Assembly (NCBI RefSeq): GCF_001602095.1
Contig: NZ_CP014991.1
Coordinates: 806,001 to 870,000, forward strand
DNA from: Helicobacter himalayensis
GTDB lineage: Bacteria; Campylobacterota; Campylobacteria; Campylobacterales; Helicobacteraceae
Direction: 5' to 3'
Length of the DNA stretch: 64,000 nt
The notes beneath the pieces are model-generated. The model saw only the letters and a program-made list of their open reading frames with translations. It had not been told where the DNA came from and did no database searches. Numbering within the stretch: position 1 is the stretch's first letter; each line of letters begins with the position of its first letter. Below are positions 45,045-54,439 of the stretch, piece by piece. The position numbers were made by a program, and so were the translations under genes.

Positions 45045-46028
45045 CTAATGTGTGATTGCATACACGCTCATATCCACAAGGCGCGTAGAGTAGCCCATTT
45101 CATTATCATACCACGCCAGCACCTTTGCGCTATTGCCGATAGCTAGCGTTTTATCCGGCACAAAAATCGCGCTATAAGGTGAGCCGATGAAATCACTTGA
45201 AACGCATTTTTCATTATCTACATAGATAATTCCCCTCATCGTGGTATTTTGCACACTTTCAAAAAGAGCGTTGATTTCCTCTTTGTTCGCTTGTTTTTTG
45301 AGATTCACACTCAAATCTACAAGGCTCACATCCGGCGTAGGCACACGCACTGCAAAGCCGTTAAACTTCCCGCTAAGCTCAGGGATTACTAACCCCACCG
45401 CTTTTGCCGCGCCAGAGCTTGTGGGGATAATATTAATCGCCGCAGCGCGCGCACGGCGAATATCTTTGTGTTTTACATCAAGCACATTTTGGTCATTTGT
45501 GTAGCTGTGGATTGTCGTCATAAGCGCGGATTCTATCCCGTAGGCGTCGTTGAGGACTTTTGCAATTGGAGCAAGGCAGTTCGTGGTGCAAGAAGCGTTG
45601 GAAATCACAGGCTCACCTGCGTAGCTTGTGTGATTGACACCATAGACAAAAGTCGGCGCTTCATCAGCGGGTGCAGAGATAATCACTCTTTTTACATTAC
45701 CCTTAAGATGTGTGCCTGAGGCGGTTTTTGAGTTAAATTTCCCCGTGCATTCAATCACAGCCTGCGCGTCTCCAAAATCAAGATTACTTGGATCTCTATT
45801 GCTTAGGATTTTTACACATTTATTGTTCCCTATACGCAAGGTGTGGGAATCCAGCTTTTCCACATCATAGTGCCCATGCACAGAATCATAACGCAATAAA
45901 TGCACCAAAGTATCGACATCTGCAGTGCTATTAAACGCCACAAGCTCGACATCATCACGCTTCCCTATGATACGCGCGCTACATAAGCCAATGCGCCCAC
46001 TTCCATTGATTGCTACTTTTACTGCCAT
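45045..46028 (-). CDS. gapA: Glyceraldehyde-3-phosphate dehydrogenase
   Basis: NAD(P)-dependent GAPDH, 327 residues. The NAD loop GSGRIG is at 9-14, catalytic Cys in SCTTNCLAP near 145-153, NIIPTSSGAAKAVG near 200 and WYDNEMGYSTR near 306. The organisation gapA-pgi is a small glycolytic/gluconeogenic pair. A long A-rich leader precedes the AAAAAAAAGGGG ribosome site. The cofactor choice cannot be settled without structure. Confidence 0.95.
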   Translation of the reverse strand: MAVKVAINGSGRIGLCSARIIGKRDDVELVAFNSTADVDTLVHLLRYDSVHGHYDVEKLDSHTLRIGNNKCVKILSNRDPSNLDFGDAQAVIECTGKFNSKTASGTHLKGNVKRVIISAPADEAPTFVYGVNHTSYAGEPVISNASCTTNCLAPIAKVLNDAYGIESALMTTIHSYTNDQNVLDVKHKDIRRARAAAINIIPTSSGAAKAVGLVIPELSGKFNGFAVRVPTPDVSLVDLSVNLKKQANKEEINALFESVQNTTMRGIIYVDNEKCVSSDFIGSPYSAIFVPDKTLAIGNSAKVLAWYDNEMGYSTRLVDMSVYAITH

Positions 46029-46099
46029 AGAAACCCCTTTTTTTTATCGAAAATAGTCGCATATTTTACAAAAAAAACGCTAAAAAAATGAGAATTTTA

Positions 46100-46128
46100 T
46101 TGATTTGTGTAGAAAATCTAAGTAGAAT
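46100..46128 (+). promoter_or_regulatory. Probable promoter of tRNA-Arg
   Basis: TTGATT, 17 nt, TAGAAT, about 50 nt before the tRNA. Reasonable sigma70 spacing. Confidence 0.45.
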
Positions 46129-46179
46129 CTGCGCCTTTTAAGGCGTTCTCTCAACAATTGCATTGATCACATTGCTAAA

Positions 46180-46256
46180 GTCCTCGTAGCTCAGCTGGAT
46201 AGAGCACTCGATTCCTAATCGAGAGGTCATGCGTTCAAATCGCATCGAGGACACCA
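46180..46256 (+). tRNA. tRNA-Arg (CCU)
   Basis: GTCCTCGTAGCTCAGCTGG opens a full cloverleaf. The anticodon stem CTCGA/TCGAG encloses TTCCTAA, giving CCU. The acceptor stem pairs GTCCTCG with CGAGGAC and CCA is encoded. 77 nt. Confidence 0.95.
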
Positions 46257-46283
46257 CTTCTATATAATTTTTTAGGAGACCAA

Positions 46284-47141
46284 ATGCTCCTTATCCTAGC
46301 AACTTCCAATTTACATAAAGTCAAAGAGATTCGGGAAATTTTTGCAGAATCTTTAAACGGAGTGCAAGTTTTGCAAAATACTTCTTGCGAGAGAGTCAAA
46401 AATCCCAAAAATAAGGGCAGAGTAGAGCAAAACTATCACTTAAATAATCCAATTGTCAAAAATCCATTACAAAGCCTTAAAATACGAAGTTTTAAGGATT
46501 TTTTAACGCCTTTTGAGATTGTAGAAAATGGTAGCAGTTTTGCAGAAAATGCAAGGATAAAAGCAGAGGCGATTTATAAGGCTTTGCGAGAATCTTTAGA
46601 GCAAGAATCCTTGCAAAATAAGACTTTCTTGCATAAAGTTTCAGCGGAGGAGTTGCAGGACTTACAAAATAGAGATTTTTTTATTTTAAGTGAGGATAGC
46701 GGGCTTTGTATTGATGTTTTTGAGGGAAGTCCGGGTATTTATAGTGCGCGATTTTTAGAGCAAGAAACTTTGCGCTTTGACGCGTGGAATGCTTACAAAA
46801 AGGGCTTATCAAAGGATTTTGACATCGATAGGCTTAATGTCAAGCGCGTGCTTTTTGAGCTAAAAATGTGTAATCTTAAAGAATCAAATGCGCGTTTTGT
46901 GGCAAATCTTTGTTTGCTAGATTCTCAAAAAAATACTAAGCATTTTGAAGGAATCTGCGAGGGTAGGGTGATTGGTGAGATTTTAGGAAATAGTGGGTTT
47001 GGCTATGATCCGATTTTTGTGCCAAATGGTTATACACAAACGCTCGCACAGATAGAAGAAAAAAATGCAATTTCACACCGCAAAAAAGCGCTTGATAAGT
47101 GTATAGGATATTTGCAAGCAATATTAGCTCAACCACAATAA
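46284..47141 (+). CDS. rdgB: RdgB/HAM1 non-canonical purine NTP pyrophosphatase with large insertions
   Basis: Removes ITP/XTP from the nucleotide pool. It starts LLILATSNLHKVKEIREI, has SSFAENARIKAEAIYK, SEDSGLCIDVFEGSPGIYSARF and GNSGFGYDPIFVPNGYTQTLAQ. The core motifs are intact, but the 285-residue length exceeds the usual 190-205. Extra segments are a Lys/Asn-rich one at about 35-75, one at about 100-128 before SEDSG, and a shorter one at about 165-200. A GGAG ribosome site precedes the ATG. Confidence 0.9.
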   Translation: MLLILATSNLHKVKEIREIFAESLNGVQVLQNTSCERVKNPKNKGRVEQNYHLNNPIVKNPLQSLKIRSFKDFLTPFEIVENGSSFAENARIKAEAIYKALRESLEQESLQNKTFLHKVSAEELQDLQNRDFFILSEDSGLCIDVFEGSPGIYSARFLEQETLRFDAWNAYKKGLSKDFDIDRLNVKRVLFELKMCNLKESNARFVANLCLLDSQKNTKHFEGICEGRVIGEILGNSGFGYDPIFVPNGYTQTLAQIEEKNAISHRKKALDKCIGYLQAILAQPQ

Positions 47142-47404
47142 AACAACCCGTATTTTTATTCACTTCTTTGCAAAATCCCAAAAAAAATCCATTTTGTCCG
47201 CAGTAGAATTCTGCGCTAGATGCCTCTTTTCCTGCTTTTCAAAGGCAAGGCGAGGATAGGGTATTTCTAAATATAAAAAGTTGAAAAGTGCAGTTTTCAT
47301 AAATTAAATTTTGTTTAGTTTGTGGAGACGACAAGCCTTTTATGCGGGGTTTCTATAAATTAAAGAGTTTTTATTCTGAAATCATTCAAAACTTTTCACT
47401 CAAA

Positions 47405-47692
47405 TCACTCAAATTTTTTCAGAATCTCGCACGCTTTTTCGTTGTTTTGTAAAAAGCATTTATCCTGCAATGTCGCAAAATCTCGCAATGCTTTCTCGCG
47501 CACTTCTTGCTCTTTTATCTTTTTTTCGCGATACCGCTTCATTTCAAAATGATTTGCCACATACATCGCCGCACACACAAAAATGATAAGCAAAATATTT
47601 GTCGCACTGAGCTTCAAGCGCCCACAAATCCCACACCACCTTTTTTTTGGCGTTTCAAACTCGCCAAACTCCCTAAGCCTTTTTCTGCGCAT
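47405..47692 (-). CDS. Small conserved membrane protein next to mfd
   Basis: 95 residues. Basic N-terminus with a CGIC pair (about 20-23), one membrane helix (ATNILLIIFVCAAMYVA, about 30-46), then a charged coiled-coil-like tail with two Cys (about 79 and 88). It begins 3 nt after the mfd stop, so translation is probably coupled. Function unknown. Confidence 0.55.
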   Translation of the reverse strand: MRRKRLREFGEFETPKKRWCGICGRLKLSATNILLIIFVCAAMYVANHFEMKRYREKKIKEQEVREKALRDFATLQDKCFLQNNEKACEILKKFE

Positions 47693-47695
47693 ACT

Positions 47696-50600
47696 CTACT
47701 CTTTTAATTTAAGTTCTTTTCGTAGTTCCTGCATAATGCAACCTAGCACATCGTCCCAGTTTTTGCTCACGCTTTGGAAAGATTTTTTTTCATTATTTTC
47801 ATAAATGAAGCTAATATTTTGCCCAAAATGCGTGATTTGCTTGAGTTTAAGCTTGTTTGCCAGCACGCGGATTCTGATTTGCTCCAAGAAACTTAGGCTT
47901 AGTTCATCGATTTTGCCAAAGCGATTTTCTATCTCGCCTTCTATCTCATACACTTCGCTAAGCTCCTCACACATGCAAAGTCGCCTATATAACTCTAAGC
48001 GCAGCTTGTCGCTTGCAATAAGCTCGGGGTTAAGATACGCGCTTAGGTTGATTTTCAAATCCACTTGAGATTTTTTCTCTTCACCTTGCCCACTGAGCTT
48101 ATTTATACACTCTTCAAGCATATTGAGATAGAGCCCATAGCCGATTTTTTTGATATGTCCGCTTTGAGCAGCTCCTAGCAGATTCCCACCACCGCGTATT
48201 TCTAAGTCGTGGTAAGCGAGATTTTCTCCGCTTCCAAGGTAAGAATTTTTCTCCAACGCGCTTAGGCGCTTTTTGGCTTCATCGCCTAGAGAATATTCAT
48301 CTTTCACAAGCAAATAGCAAAAGCCCTCTCTATCGCCCCTACCTACTCTTCCGCGCAATTGGTGCAAGTCCGCGATACCAAAGCGATTTGCTTCTTCGAT
48401 GATGATTGTATTTGCATTTGGCAGATGTAAGCCAGATTCCACAATGCTGGTGCAAAGAAGTACTTGACTTTTGCCCTGCAAAAATCCTTGCATAATATCT
48501 TCAGAATCCACGCTGTCGATTTGGGAATGCAACACCGCTATGCGAAGATTTTGCAAAAGTGCGAGCAACTCTTTTTTCTTAGATTCAATACTTGCGATGT
48601 TATTATGGATGTAAAATACCTGCCCGCCACGGCGCAACTCACGCATAATAACTTCGCGCACAAGGTTATTATTGTGCTGTTTAAGAAATGTGCGCACGCC
48701 CTTGCGCATAAGCGGTGGCGTGCGGAGCGTGCTAAAACCCTTAATCTTTGAAAGTGCCATATTGAGCGTGCGCGGGATTGGCGTAGCACTCATAGAAAGT
48801 AAATGTGTGTCCGCGCAAAGTGATTTTATTTTCTCTTTTTGCTTCACGCCAAATTTATGCTCTTCATCAATGACAACAAGTCCTAGATTGTGAAATTCTA
48901 ATCCCAAAAGTGCGTGCGTTCCGATGACAATATCAATTTTTCCGCTTTTTAGCTCCTGTGCGATACGCACCTTTTCTTTCGCACTCACAAATCTATCTAC
49001 TTTTGCTATTCTTACGGGATTTCCATCATTTTTTAGCATAGAATCAAAGCGAGTGCTAAGTGAGCTAAAATGTTGCGAACTTAAAAGTGTGGTTGGTGCT
49101 AAAAATGCACATTGATAGCCTTGTAAGATAATCGCACACATCGCACACATCGCAACTTCTGTCTTGCCAAATCCCACATCGCCGCTCAAAAGCCTATCCA
49201 TCACGTGCCCAGATTCTAAATCATTGAAAATCTCACTGATACTGCGCTCTTGGTCCTCTGTCAGCTCAAAAGGTGCGCTTTGCAAAAATTTCTGCAAAAG
49301 CACATTTTGACAATCCACTTTAATACCTCTTGTAAGTTCGCGCCTTGCAGCCAGCTCGATAATCCCACTTGCGATTTCTAGCAGTTTTTTACGCACGCTT
49401 TCTTTGAGCTTAGCAAAACTGCCCTTGCCTAGCCTATCAATCACAGGCACACTGCCAGAATCCGCCACAAAGCGCTCAATGAGCTCTAGCCTATCCACAG
49501 GTAGCAGCAGTTTATCCTCACCTTGATAGGCAATCTCGATAAAATCGCGCACCACGCCAAGCACACTCACGCTCTTAAGTCCCTTAAAAATCCCCACACC
49601 ATAATCACTATGCACGACATATTCGCCGATATTAAGCTCATTTAGTAGAAGTTTGGAGGACCTTTTGCGTGCTTTTTTGGTGGATTCAAATGTATTGAAA
49701 GAAAGAAAAAGTGTTGTTGGTGTGAGGAGATTAAGCACATACGGGCAAATGACGGCTTGAATGTTTTTTATCCATAATTTTTGGAATCTTGGCTCAAGCT
49801 TTGGTGGGATTTGTGAAAAGTCTAAACCATAGGATTTCAAAAGTGCTGCATTTGGCGCGAGCAAAATAATATCTTTTTGAGAATGCAAGGTCAGTAGGGA
49901 TTCTAACATTTTGGGTGAAAAGGTGATTTCTGCACTCTCATTATTTTTGCTTTGAGAATCTAAAAGTGTGAAATCTGTAAGATAATCAAGTGCGCAATGG
50001 GGTTTGGCGCTAGATTCTGTGTTTTGAGAATCTGGCTCATGTATAAAATCCTCTTGTGTTTCATTAATGCTTTTTTGTAGGCTTGCAATTTCCCTAGCTT
50101 CGCTAAGTGCGCTAGGTGTGATAAAGCTGGGGAAATTTATATGCAAAAGCGCGCCATTTTCGCCGAGATTCCATAAACTTTGCGCGCTATTTTGAAAGTC
50201 TGCGCAATCCATACTAGAATCTGCGCCTAAAGACGTGGTGTTAAAAAAACTTGGTGGGATTTGTAGCGAGTCAAACTCATCTTTTTGGCTAATTTGCGTG
50301 CTTGGTTCAAACACACGGATACTCTCGATATCATCACCAAAAAAGCAGATTCTATAAGGCAGCTCAAAGCTTGGCATAAAAATATCTATAATCTCCCCGC
50401 GCATACTTACTTCACCGCTTAGCTCCACGACTTCTACACTTTCATAGCCAAACTCTAAGAGTTTTTCAAAAAGTGTTTGGGGTGAGAGTGTGCTTTGCTT
50501 TGAAATATGAAACGAGCTTAAGAGCGCGGGCTTTGGCAATGGGTAAAGAATGCTAGAAATTGGCGTGCAGAGAATCTTTTTATCCGAAAAATCATAAAAC

Positions 50601-50920
50601 TCACGCAAGGTTTGAAAAAGTGAAAGCAAATCTTCTCTATAAGGGCTCAAATCCTCGCCAAAATGCGCGCGCACTTCTGGAAGCAAAAAAGGCTTTGGGG
50701 GTTTGAGTGCTGATTTTGACGCAGATTCTGAAGTTTTAGGATTTTTTGACGCTGGATTTGGGGCAAGTTGTGGGTTATTGTAAAAAAAGTCAAAAAAATT
50801 CCACGCGCCTATTGCCTCTTTATAATCCGCTAATGCTAGCACACAAGCGGTGCTATTTGTGCCATTAGAGGCAAAATTGCAAGTAAATTCATCAAAAGAA
50901 TTGTAAAGTAACTCTTGCAA
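47696..50920 (-). CDS. mfd: Transcription-repair coupling factor
   Basis: ATP-driven translocase that removes stalled RNA polymerase and recruits UvrA. 1074 residues: UvrB-like N-terminal modules, the RNAP-interaction (CarD-like) domain with GEYVVHSDYGVGIFKGLKSV near 437, helicase domain with Walker A GDVGFGKTEVA near 578 and DEEH in VIDEEHKFG, motif VI with QLRGRVGRGDREGFCYLL, and a shortened C-terminal domain. A Ser/Pro/Lys-rich insert of about 40 residues sits at 50-90. Same order as in H. pylori before ccmA. Confidence 0.96.
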   Translation of the reverse strand: MQELLYNSFDEFTCNFASNGTNSTACVLALADYKEAIGAWNFFDFFYNNPQLAPNPASKNPKTSESASKSALKPPKPFLLPEVRAHFGEDLSPYREDLLSLFQTLREFYDFSDKKILCTPISSILYPLPKPALLSSFHISKQSTLSPQTLFEKLLEFGYESVEVVELSGEVSMRGEIIDIFMPSFELPYRICFFGDDIESIRVFEPSTQISQKDEFDSLQIPPSFFNTTSLGADSSMDCADFQNSAQSLWNLGENGALLHINFPSFITPSALSEAREIASLQKSINETQEDFIHEPDSQNTESSAKPHCALDYLTDFTLLDSQSKNNESAEITFSPKMLESLLTLHSQKDIILLAPNAALLKSYGLDFSQIPPKLEPRFQKLWIKNIQAVICPYVLNLLTPTTLFLSFNTFESTKKARKRSSKLLLNELNIGEYVVHSDYGVGIFKGLKSVSVLGVVRDFIEIAYQGEDKLLLPVDRLELIERFVADSGSVPVIDRLGKGSFAKLKESVRKKLLEIASGIIELAARRELTRGIKVDCQNVLLQKFLQSAPFELTEDQERSISEIFNDLESGHVMDRLLSGDVGFGKTEVAMCAMCAIILQGYQCAFLAPTTLLSSQHFSSLSTRFDSMLKNDGNPVRIAKVDRFVSAKEKVRIAQELKSGKIDIVIGTHALLGLEFHNLGLVVIDEEHKFGVKQKEKIKSLCADTHLLSMSATPIPRTLNMALSKIKGFSTLRTPPLMRKGVRTFLKQHNNNLVREVIMRELRRGGQVFYIHNNIASIESKKKELLALLQNLRIAVLHSQIDSVDSEDIMQGFLQGKSQVLLCTSIVESGLHLPNANTIIIEEANRFGIADLHQLRGRVGRGDREGFCYLLVKDEYSLGDEAKKRLSALEKNSYLGSGENLAYHDLEIRGGGNLLGAAQSGHIKKIGYGLYLNMLEECINKLSGQGEEKKSQVDLKINLSAYLNPELIASDKLRLELYRRLCMCEELSEVYEIEGEIENRFGKIDELSLSFLEQIRIRVLANKLKLKQITHFGQNISFIYENNEKKSFQSVSKNWDDVLGCIMQELRKELKLKE

Positions 50921-50926
50921 ATTTAC

Positions 50927-51337
50927 TTATTCCTTACCTTCCTTTGGCTTAGCTTGAGGTTGAGATAGGGTTTTAGAATCTTTAACTTTGCTCTCCCCTA
51001 TAAACACACCTTTGCGCTCGATTACCAACTCACTTGCAGTAACAACACCTTCAATGCGCCCTTGTGCCTTAAGCTCCAAAAGATTAGAGATAGAATTTCC
51101 GATAAATTTTCCTGCCACCACAAGCGCATTTGTGTGGATTTCGCCTCTTACAACGCCACTTTTGCCCACCATAACAGTATCTTTAGAGTTAATCACGCCT
51201 TCAAAATCACCATCAATATGCAAGCGACAATCAATGTTTATTTCACCCTTTATTCTTGTTCCCTGTGCGATGATTGTTGCTCCTCCAGAGGTGCTTCCTC
51301 CATCAAATTGTTTATTGTCGTTAGTAAAGATTGCCAT
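50927..51337 (-). CDS. ccmA: Bactofilin cell-shape protein
   Basis: 136 residues of bactofilin beta-helix (repeats such as INIDCRLHIDGDFEGVINSKDTVMVGKSGVV) flanked by short tails. In H. pylori CcmA works with Csd1 and Csd2 to make the cell helical. The start MAIFTNDNKQ follows AAGGA at about 7 nt. The first 88 nt lie inside the csd1 3' end in another frame, which is a strong coupling signal. Confidence 0.93.
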   Translation of the reverse strand: MAIFTNDNKQFDGGSTSGGATIIAQGTRIKGEINIDCRLHIDGDFEGVINSKDTVMVGKSGVVRGEIHTNALVVAGKFIGNSISNLLELKAQGRIEGVVTASELVIERKGVFIGESKVKDSKTLSQPQAKPKEGKE

Positions 51338-52191
51338 GATACATTCCTTTCATTTTCAAAGATTAAAGAGAAATCGCTCATTCTCCATTCAATAAAATTC
51401 TTAGGATCAAGCACACTTCCTAAGAATCTTATCTCATAGTGCAAATGAGGTCCCGTGCTGATGCCACTATTCCCAGAATAGGCTATTACCTGCCCTTTTT
51501 TGACAAAACTGCCACGCGTTACGACAATTTTATTCAAATGGGCGTAATAAGTCCTAAATCCATAAGAGTGGTCGAGTTTGACTAGATTTCCATAACCGCC
51601 ATTATGTCCCATCTGGGCAAACTCCACCACTCCATCAGCTGTTGCATAAATTGGTGTGCCAACATCTGTGGCAAAATCTATGCCTGTATGCAAATGCTTA
51701 GTAAAAAACAGCGGATGGATACGATAGCCAAAGTCTGCTGAAACGCGCTTGTAATAATCAAGCGGATAGCCATTTGGGATAAACTTCATCACAAAGGCTT
51801 TTTGCGAGCCTGTGAGTGAGGCAATATCGATACGCTCACGCAAATCCTCCTTTGCATTATTTAGCACACCTTCATCAATGCCTATGACACTTTCTAAATC
51901 CTCTACTCTATCTCCAACAAGCATAATTTCTTCGGAGCGTTGCTGTATTTGCGAGTTTAAGTAAGTGTTTTTTCCTTGCATTTTTTCATACTGCTGAATG
52001 ATAATTTCATTAAGCGAGGAAATGCTAACAATCTCTTCTTTAAACGCCTTGATTGAAACTATACCATAAATGATAAGCACGAGGAGTAAAATCAGCGCAT
52101 AAAGCCCAATCTGGCGGAAAATCGAGTGAATATTGATAGAGCGCGTCCCATCTTGGTCGGTTATCATTAAAATAAGACGCTTGTTACTCAT
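51250..52191 (-). CDS. csd1: M23 peptidoglycan endopeptidase, Csd1-type
   Basis: Cleaves D-Ala-mDAP cross-links. 313 residues with a cytoplasmic N-terminus, one membrane helix (about 25-45), a coiled coil, and a LytM domain whose zinc ligands are visible: HLHTGIDFATD (H-x3-D) near 183-193 and HLHYEIRFLG near 261-270. All catalytic residues are present, unlike its neighbour. It precedes ccmA and follows csd2. Confidence 0.9.
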   Translation of the reverse strand: MSNKRLILMITDQDGTRSINIHSIFRQIGLYALILLLVLIIYGIVSIKAFKEEIVSISSLNEIIIQQYEKMQGKNTYLNSQIQQRSEEIMLVGDRVEDLESVIGIDEGVLNNAKEDLRERIDIASLTGSQKAFVMKFIPNGYPLDYYKRVSADFGYRIHPLFFTKHLHTGIDFATDVGTPIYATADGVVEFAQMGHNGGYGNLVKLDHSYGFRTYYAHLNKIVVTRGSFVKKGQVIAYSGNSGISTGPHLHYEIRFLGSVLDPKNFIEWRMSDFSLIFENERNVSWQSLLTTINNLMEEAPLEEQQSSHREQE

Positions 52192-52211
52192 AAGTCTAGA
52201 TTCTGTAAGTT

Positions 52212-53132
52212 TTATTGCTGTATTTCGCTTTGATTAGTTTCAACTTTTGCGGTGCGGTAGCTTTGCAATTGTGCTAAATCATCAAGCGCCCATACAAGGC
52301 TTTTCCAGTCAATTTGATCTTTATTTTGCGTTATCGCATTGAAGTTACTTAAATCCCAGCGCGCATATTCGCTTGTGGAAAGTGGCGCACCCAAAAAGCG
52401 CAATTCATAGAGCAAATCCTCTTTTTTGCTCGCTCCACTCTGCCCGCTGTAACCTATAAGTTGTCCTTTGACTACAAATTCTCCCTTTTGCACGAGTAGT
52501 TTTTGCAAATGCGCATACACTGAAGTAAATCCAAAAGAATGCGCGAGCTTTACATAGGTACCATAAGTTCCGCCTTTTGCGTTGCTTATAGTATCCACAA
52601 TGCCATTTGCAGTGGCATAAATTGGCGTGCCTTGTGGAATCTCATAAAAAAACGCTTCTGCTTTTTTAGAGTGCAAAGGGGCGTGCTTATCCCAATCATA
52701 GTTTCTTATCGGATCGCCATTTGGGATAATTTTTAGCACAATTTGCTTTTGCATGTCGCTTAAATCCTCTAAGTCAATCTTGTAGTTTTGTTCATCAACA
52801 AGAGAATCTGAATTTTTATAAATATTAACAATCTTTTCTAGCTCATTAATCCTGCTGCTTGCCTTAAGAAGTTCATTTGTTTTGTATTCCACATTGCGCG
52901 CGAGCTCGTTGTTTTTTTCATAAATTTCTTGGAATTTATTACGCACCTCGTTTTTTTCTGCGATAAGCGAATCAAGTTCGCTAATAAGGAGCTTTACCAT
53001 TAGCAAATACGATACAAGTAACACCACAATGCCGACGCCTAAATAAAAAAGCACCTTTTTAATCACGCGATGAATGCTAAACTGCTTTGAACCCCCATCA
53101 TCAACGATAGAAATCATAAGTTTATTTTGCAT
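52212..53132 (-). CDS. csd2: Degenerate M23-family protein, Csd2-type
   Basis: 306 residues, same architecture as Csd1 (membrane helix about 25-47, long coiled coil, LytM fold). At the zinc site it has LHSKKAEAFFYE where Csd1 has HLHTGIDFATD, and DLLYELRF where Csd1 has HLHYEIRF, so the metal ligands are lost. In H. pylori Csd2 pairs with Csd1 as a non-catalytic partner. Conserved folds with VYAHLQKL remain. Confidence 0.88.
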   Translation of the reverse strand: MQNKLMISIVDDGGSKQFSIHRVIKKVLFYLGVGIVVLLVSYLLMVKLLISELDSLIAEKNEVRNKFQEIYEKNNELARNVEYKTNELLKASSRINELEKIVNIYKNSDSLVDEQNYKIDLEDLSDMQKQIVLKIIPNGDPIRNYDWDKHAPLHSKKAEAFFYEIPQGTPIYATANGIVDTISNAKGGTYGTYVKLAHSFGFTSVYAHLQKLLVQKGEFVVKGQLIGYSGQSGASKKEDLLYELRFLGAPLSTSEYARWDLSNFNAITQNKDQIDWKSLVWALDDLAQLQSYRTAKVETNQSEIQQ

Positions 53133-54439
53133 CAGTCACTCCTTAGAAAAGTCTTAAAACCCTCAGATTCTGAAGTTTGCTTAGAAACTCTTTGTTTTAA
53201 AAATCCTTCCACCACGCTAAAAGAGCCAAATATCACATAGCATTGCTCCTCGCGCAAATCTGCAAAATCAAAATACCTAAAGCTTACCTCCAGCTTATTT
53301 AATATCTTTTCTAAATCCCCTAAGGGCATTATGCGTGGATTCCCTTCAATCCTAAAAATCGCAACCTCGCTAATAAGGGGCTTTAGCAGCTTGATGATAG
53401 TGGAGGCATCTTTGTCGAGGTAGGTATTATACACTAATATTGGCTTTTTTTCCTTAAAAAAATTCTCTATCGCCATTTTTAGCGCCTTAGCACATTCCAC
53501 ATTATGCCCAACATCAAGCAAGATATTTGGTGCAATTTTCTCGCATCTTGCGCGCAAATCAAGCTTTTTGAGCGTGCTAAAATTAAAATCCATTCCAAAA
53601 AATCTTAAAGCAAAAAGTGCGCCAAAAAGATTCTGTTCCAAAAAGGGCGCGTATTCATTGCGTGCGCAATAAGCTTTAAGACTTTCAAAAACTTGTGCGG
53701 GCGTGTGCGTGGGTGTGCAAATAGACTCACTCAAAGAATCTTGCTTTTTAAAAAGCTCATCAAAAGTGTGCAGATTCTCTATAAATTCTTTTGCATCGCG
53801 CATCACGCTAAGGCAAAAAAGCCTCGCGCTAGATTCTGTGGCGATTGTTTTTGCAATTTTTACGCTTTGGGGAAATTCTTGCTTTGCTAAAATGACATTT
53901 TGTCTCATAGCGCGCAGTTTACTTCCGGCTACGGATTCTATATTTTCGCCCAAAAACTCTTTATGATCTAGCCCAATGGGCGTAAAAAAGCTTAGCTCAG
54001 AATCTAGCGCACTTGTGGAGTCAAACTCCCCACCAAGCCCAGCTTCTAGCACTAAAAATTCGCAATCTTGCGCTAAGGCGAGTGCTAAAAAAGTAGTATA
54101 TTCAAAATAGCTCGCCTCATTGATAAAATCAAATCTCTGCAAAAACTTATGCGCGCGCTCTAGCATAGAATAATCCACATTTGCACCATTGCGATAAAAG
54201 CGCTCATTAAAGCAAAATAAATGTGGCGAGGTGAAATGCAAAACACTTTTTTGATTCTGTAATAAACCAAATGTGATAAAGCGCCCCGTGCTCCCTTTGC
54301 CATTTGTGCCTAAAATGTGGATTATGTGTGTAGGCAGGTGCAAATGTGGCTTTAGTCTCGCATAGATTCTCTTTGCGCGCAATGGCTCAAAAGGTGCGAC
54401 TTCTGCGCCCTTGCTTTGCAAATAATTTTCTAGATTCAT
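53132..54439 (-). CDS. folC: Bifunctional dihydrofolate/folylpolyglutamate synthase
   Basis: Adds glutamates to dihydropteroate and folates. A Mur-ligase fold of 435 residues with the P-loop GTNGKGSTGRFI near 46, VLEAGLGGEFDSTS near 130, and ILDVGHN near 305 (here NILLDVGHNVE). A Ser/Thr-rich insertion of about 30 residues lies around 225-250. It overlaps csd2 by one base. Confidence 0.92.
   Translation of the reverse strand: MNLENYLQSKGAEVAPFEPLRAKRIYARLKPHLHLPTHIIHILGTNGKGSTGRFITFGLLQNQKSVLHFTSPHLFCFNERFYRNGANVDYSMLERAHKFLQRFDFINEASYFEYTTFLALALAQDCEFLVLEAGLGGEFDSTSALDSELSFFTPIGLDHKEFLGENIESVAGSKLRAMRQNVILAKQEFPQSVKIAKTIATESSARLFCLSVMRDAKEFIENLHTFDELFKKQDSLSESICTPTHTPAQVFESLKAYCARNEYAPFLEQNLFGALFALRFFGMDFNFSTLKKLDLRARCEKIAPNILLDVGHNVECAKALKMAIENFFKEKKPILVYNTYLDKDASTIIKLLKPLISEVAIFRIEGNPRIMPLGDLEKILNKLEVSFRYFDFADLREEQCYVIFGSFSVVEGFLKQRVSKQTSESEGFKTFLRSD

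Noticed and set aside
47142-47404. Possible terminator or small gene after rdgB
   Set aside because: Only short, GC-poor inverted repeats were found and no convincing T-run.
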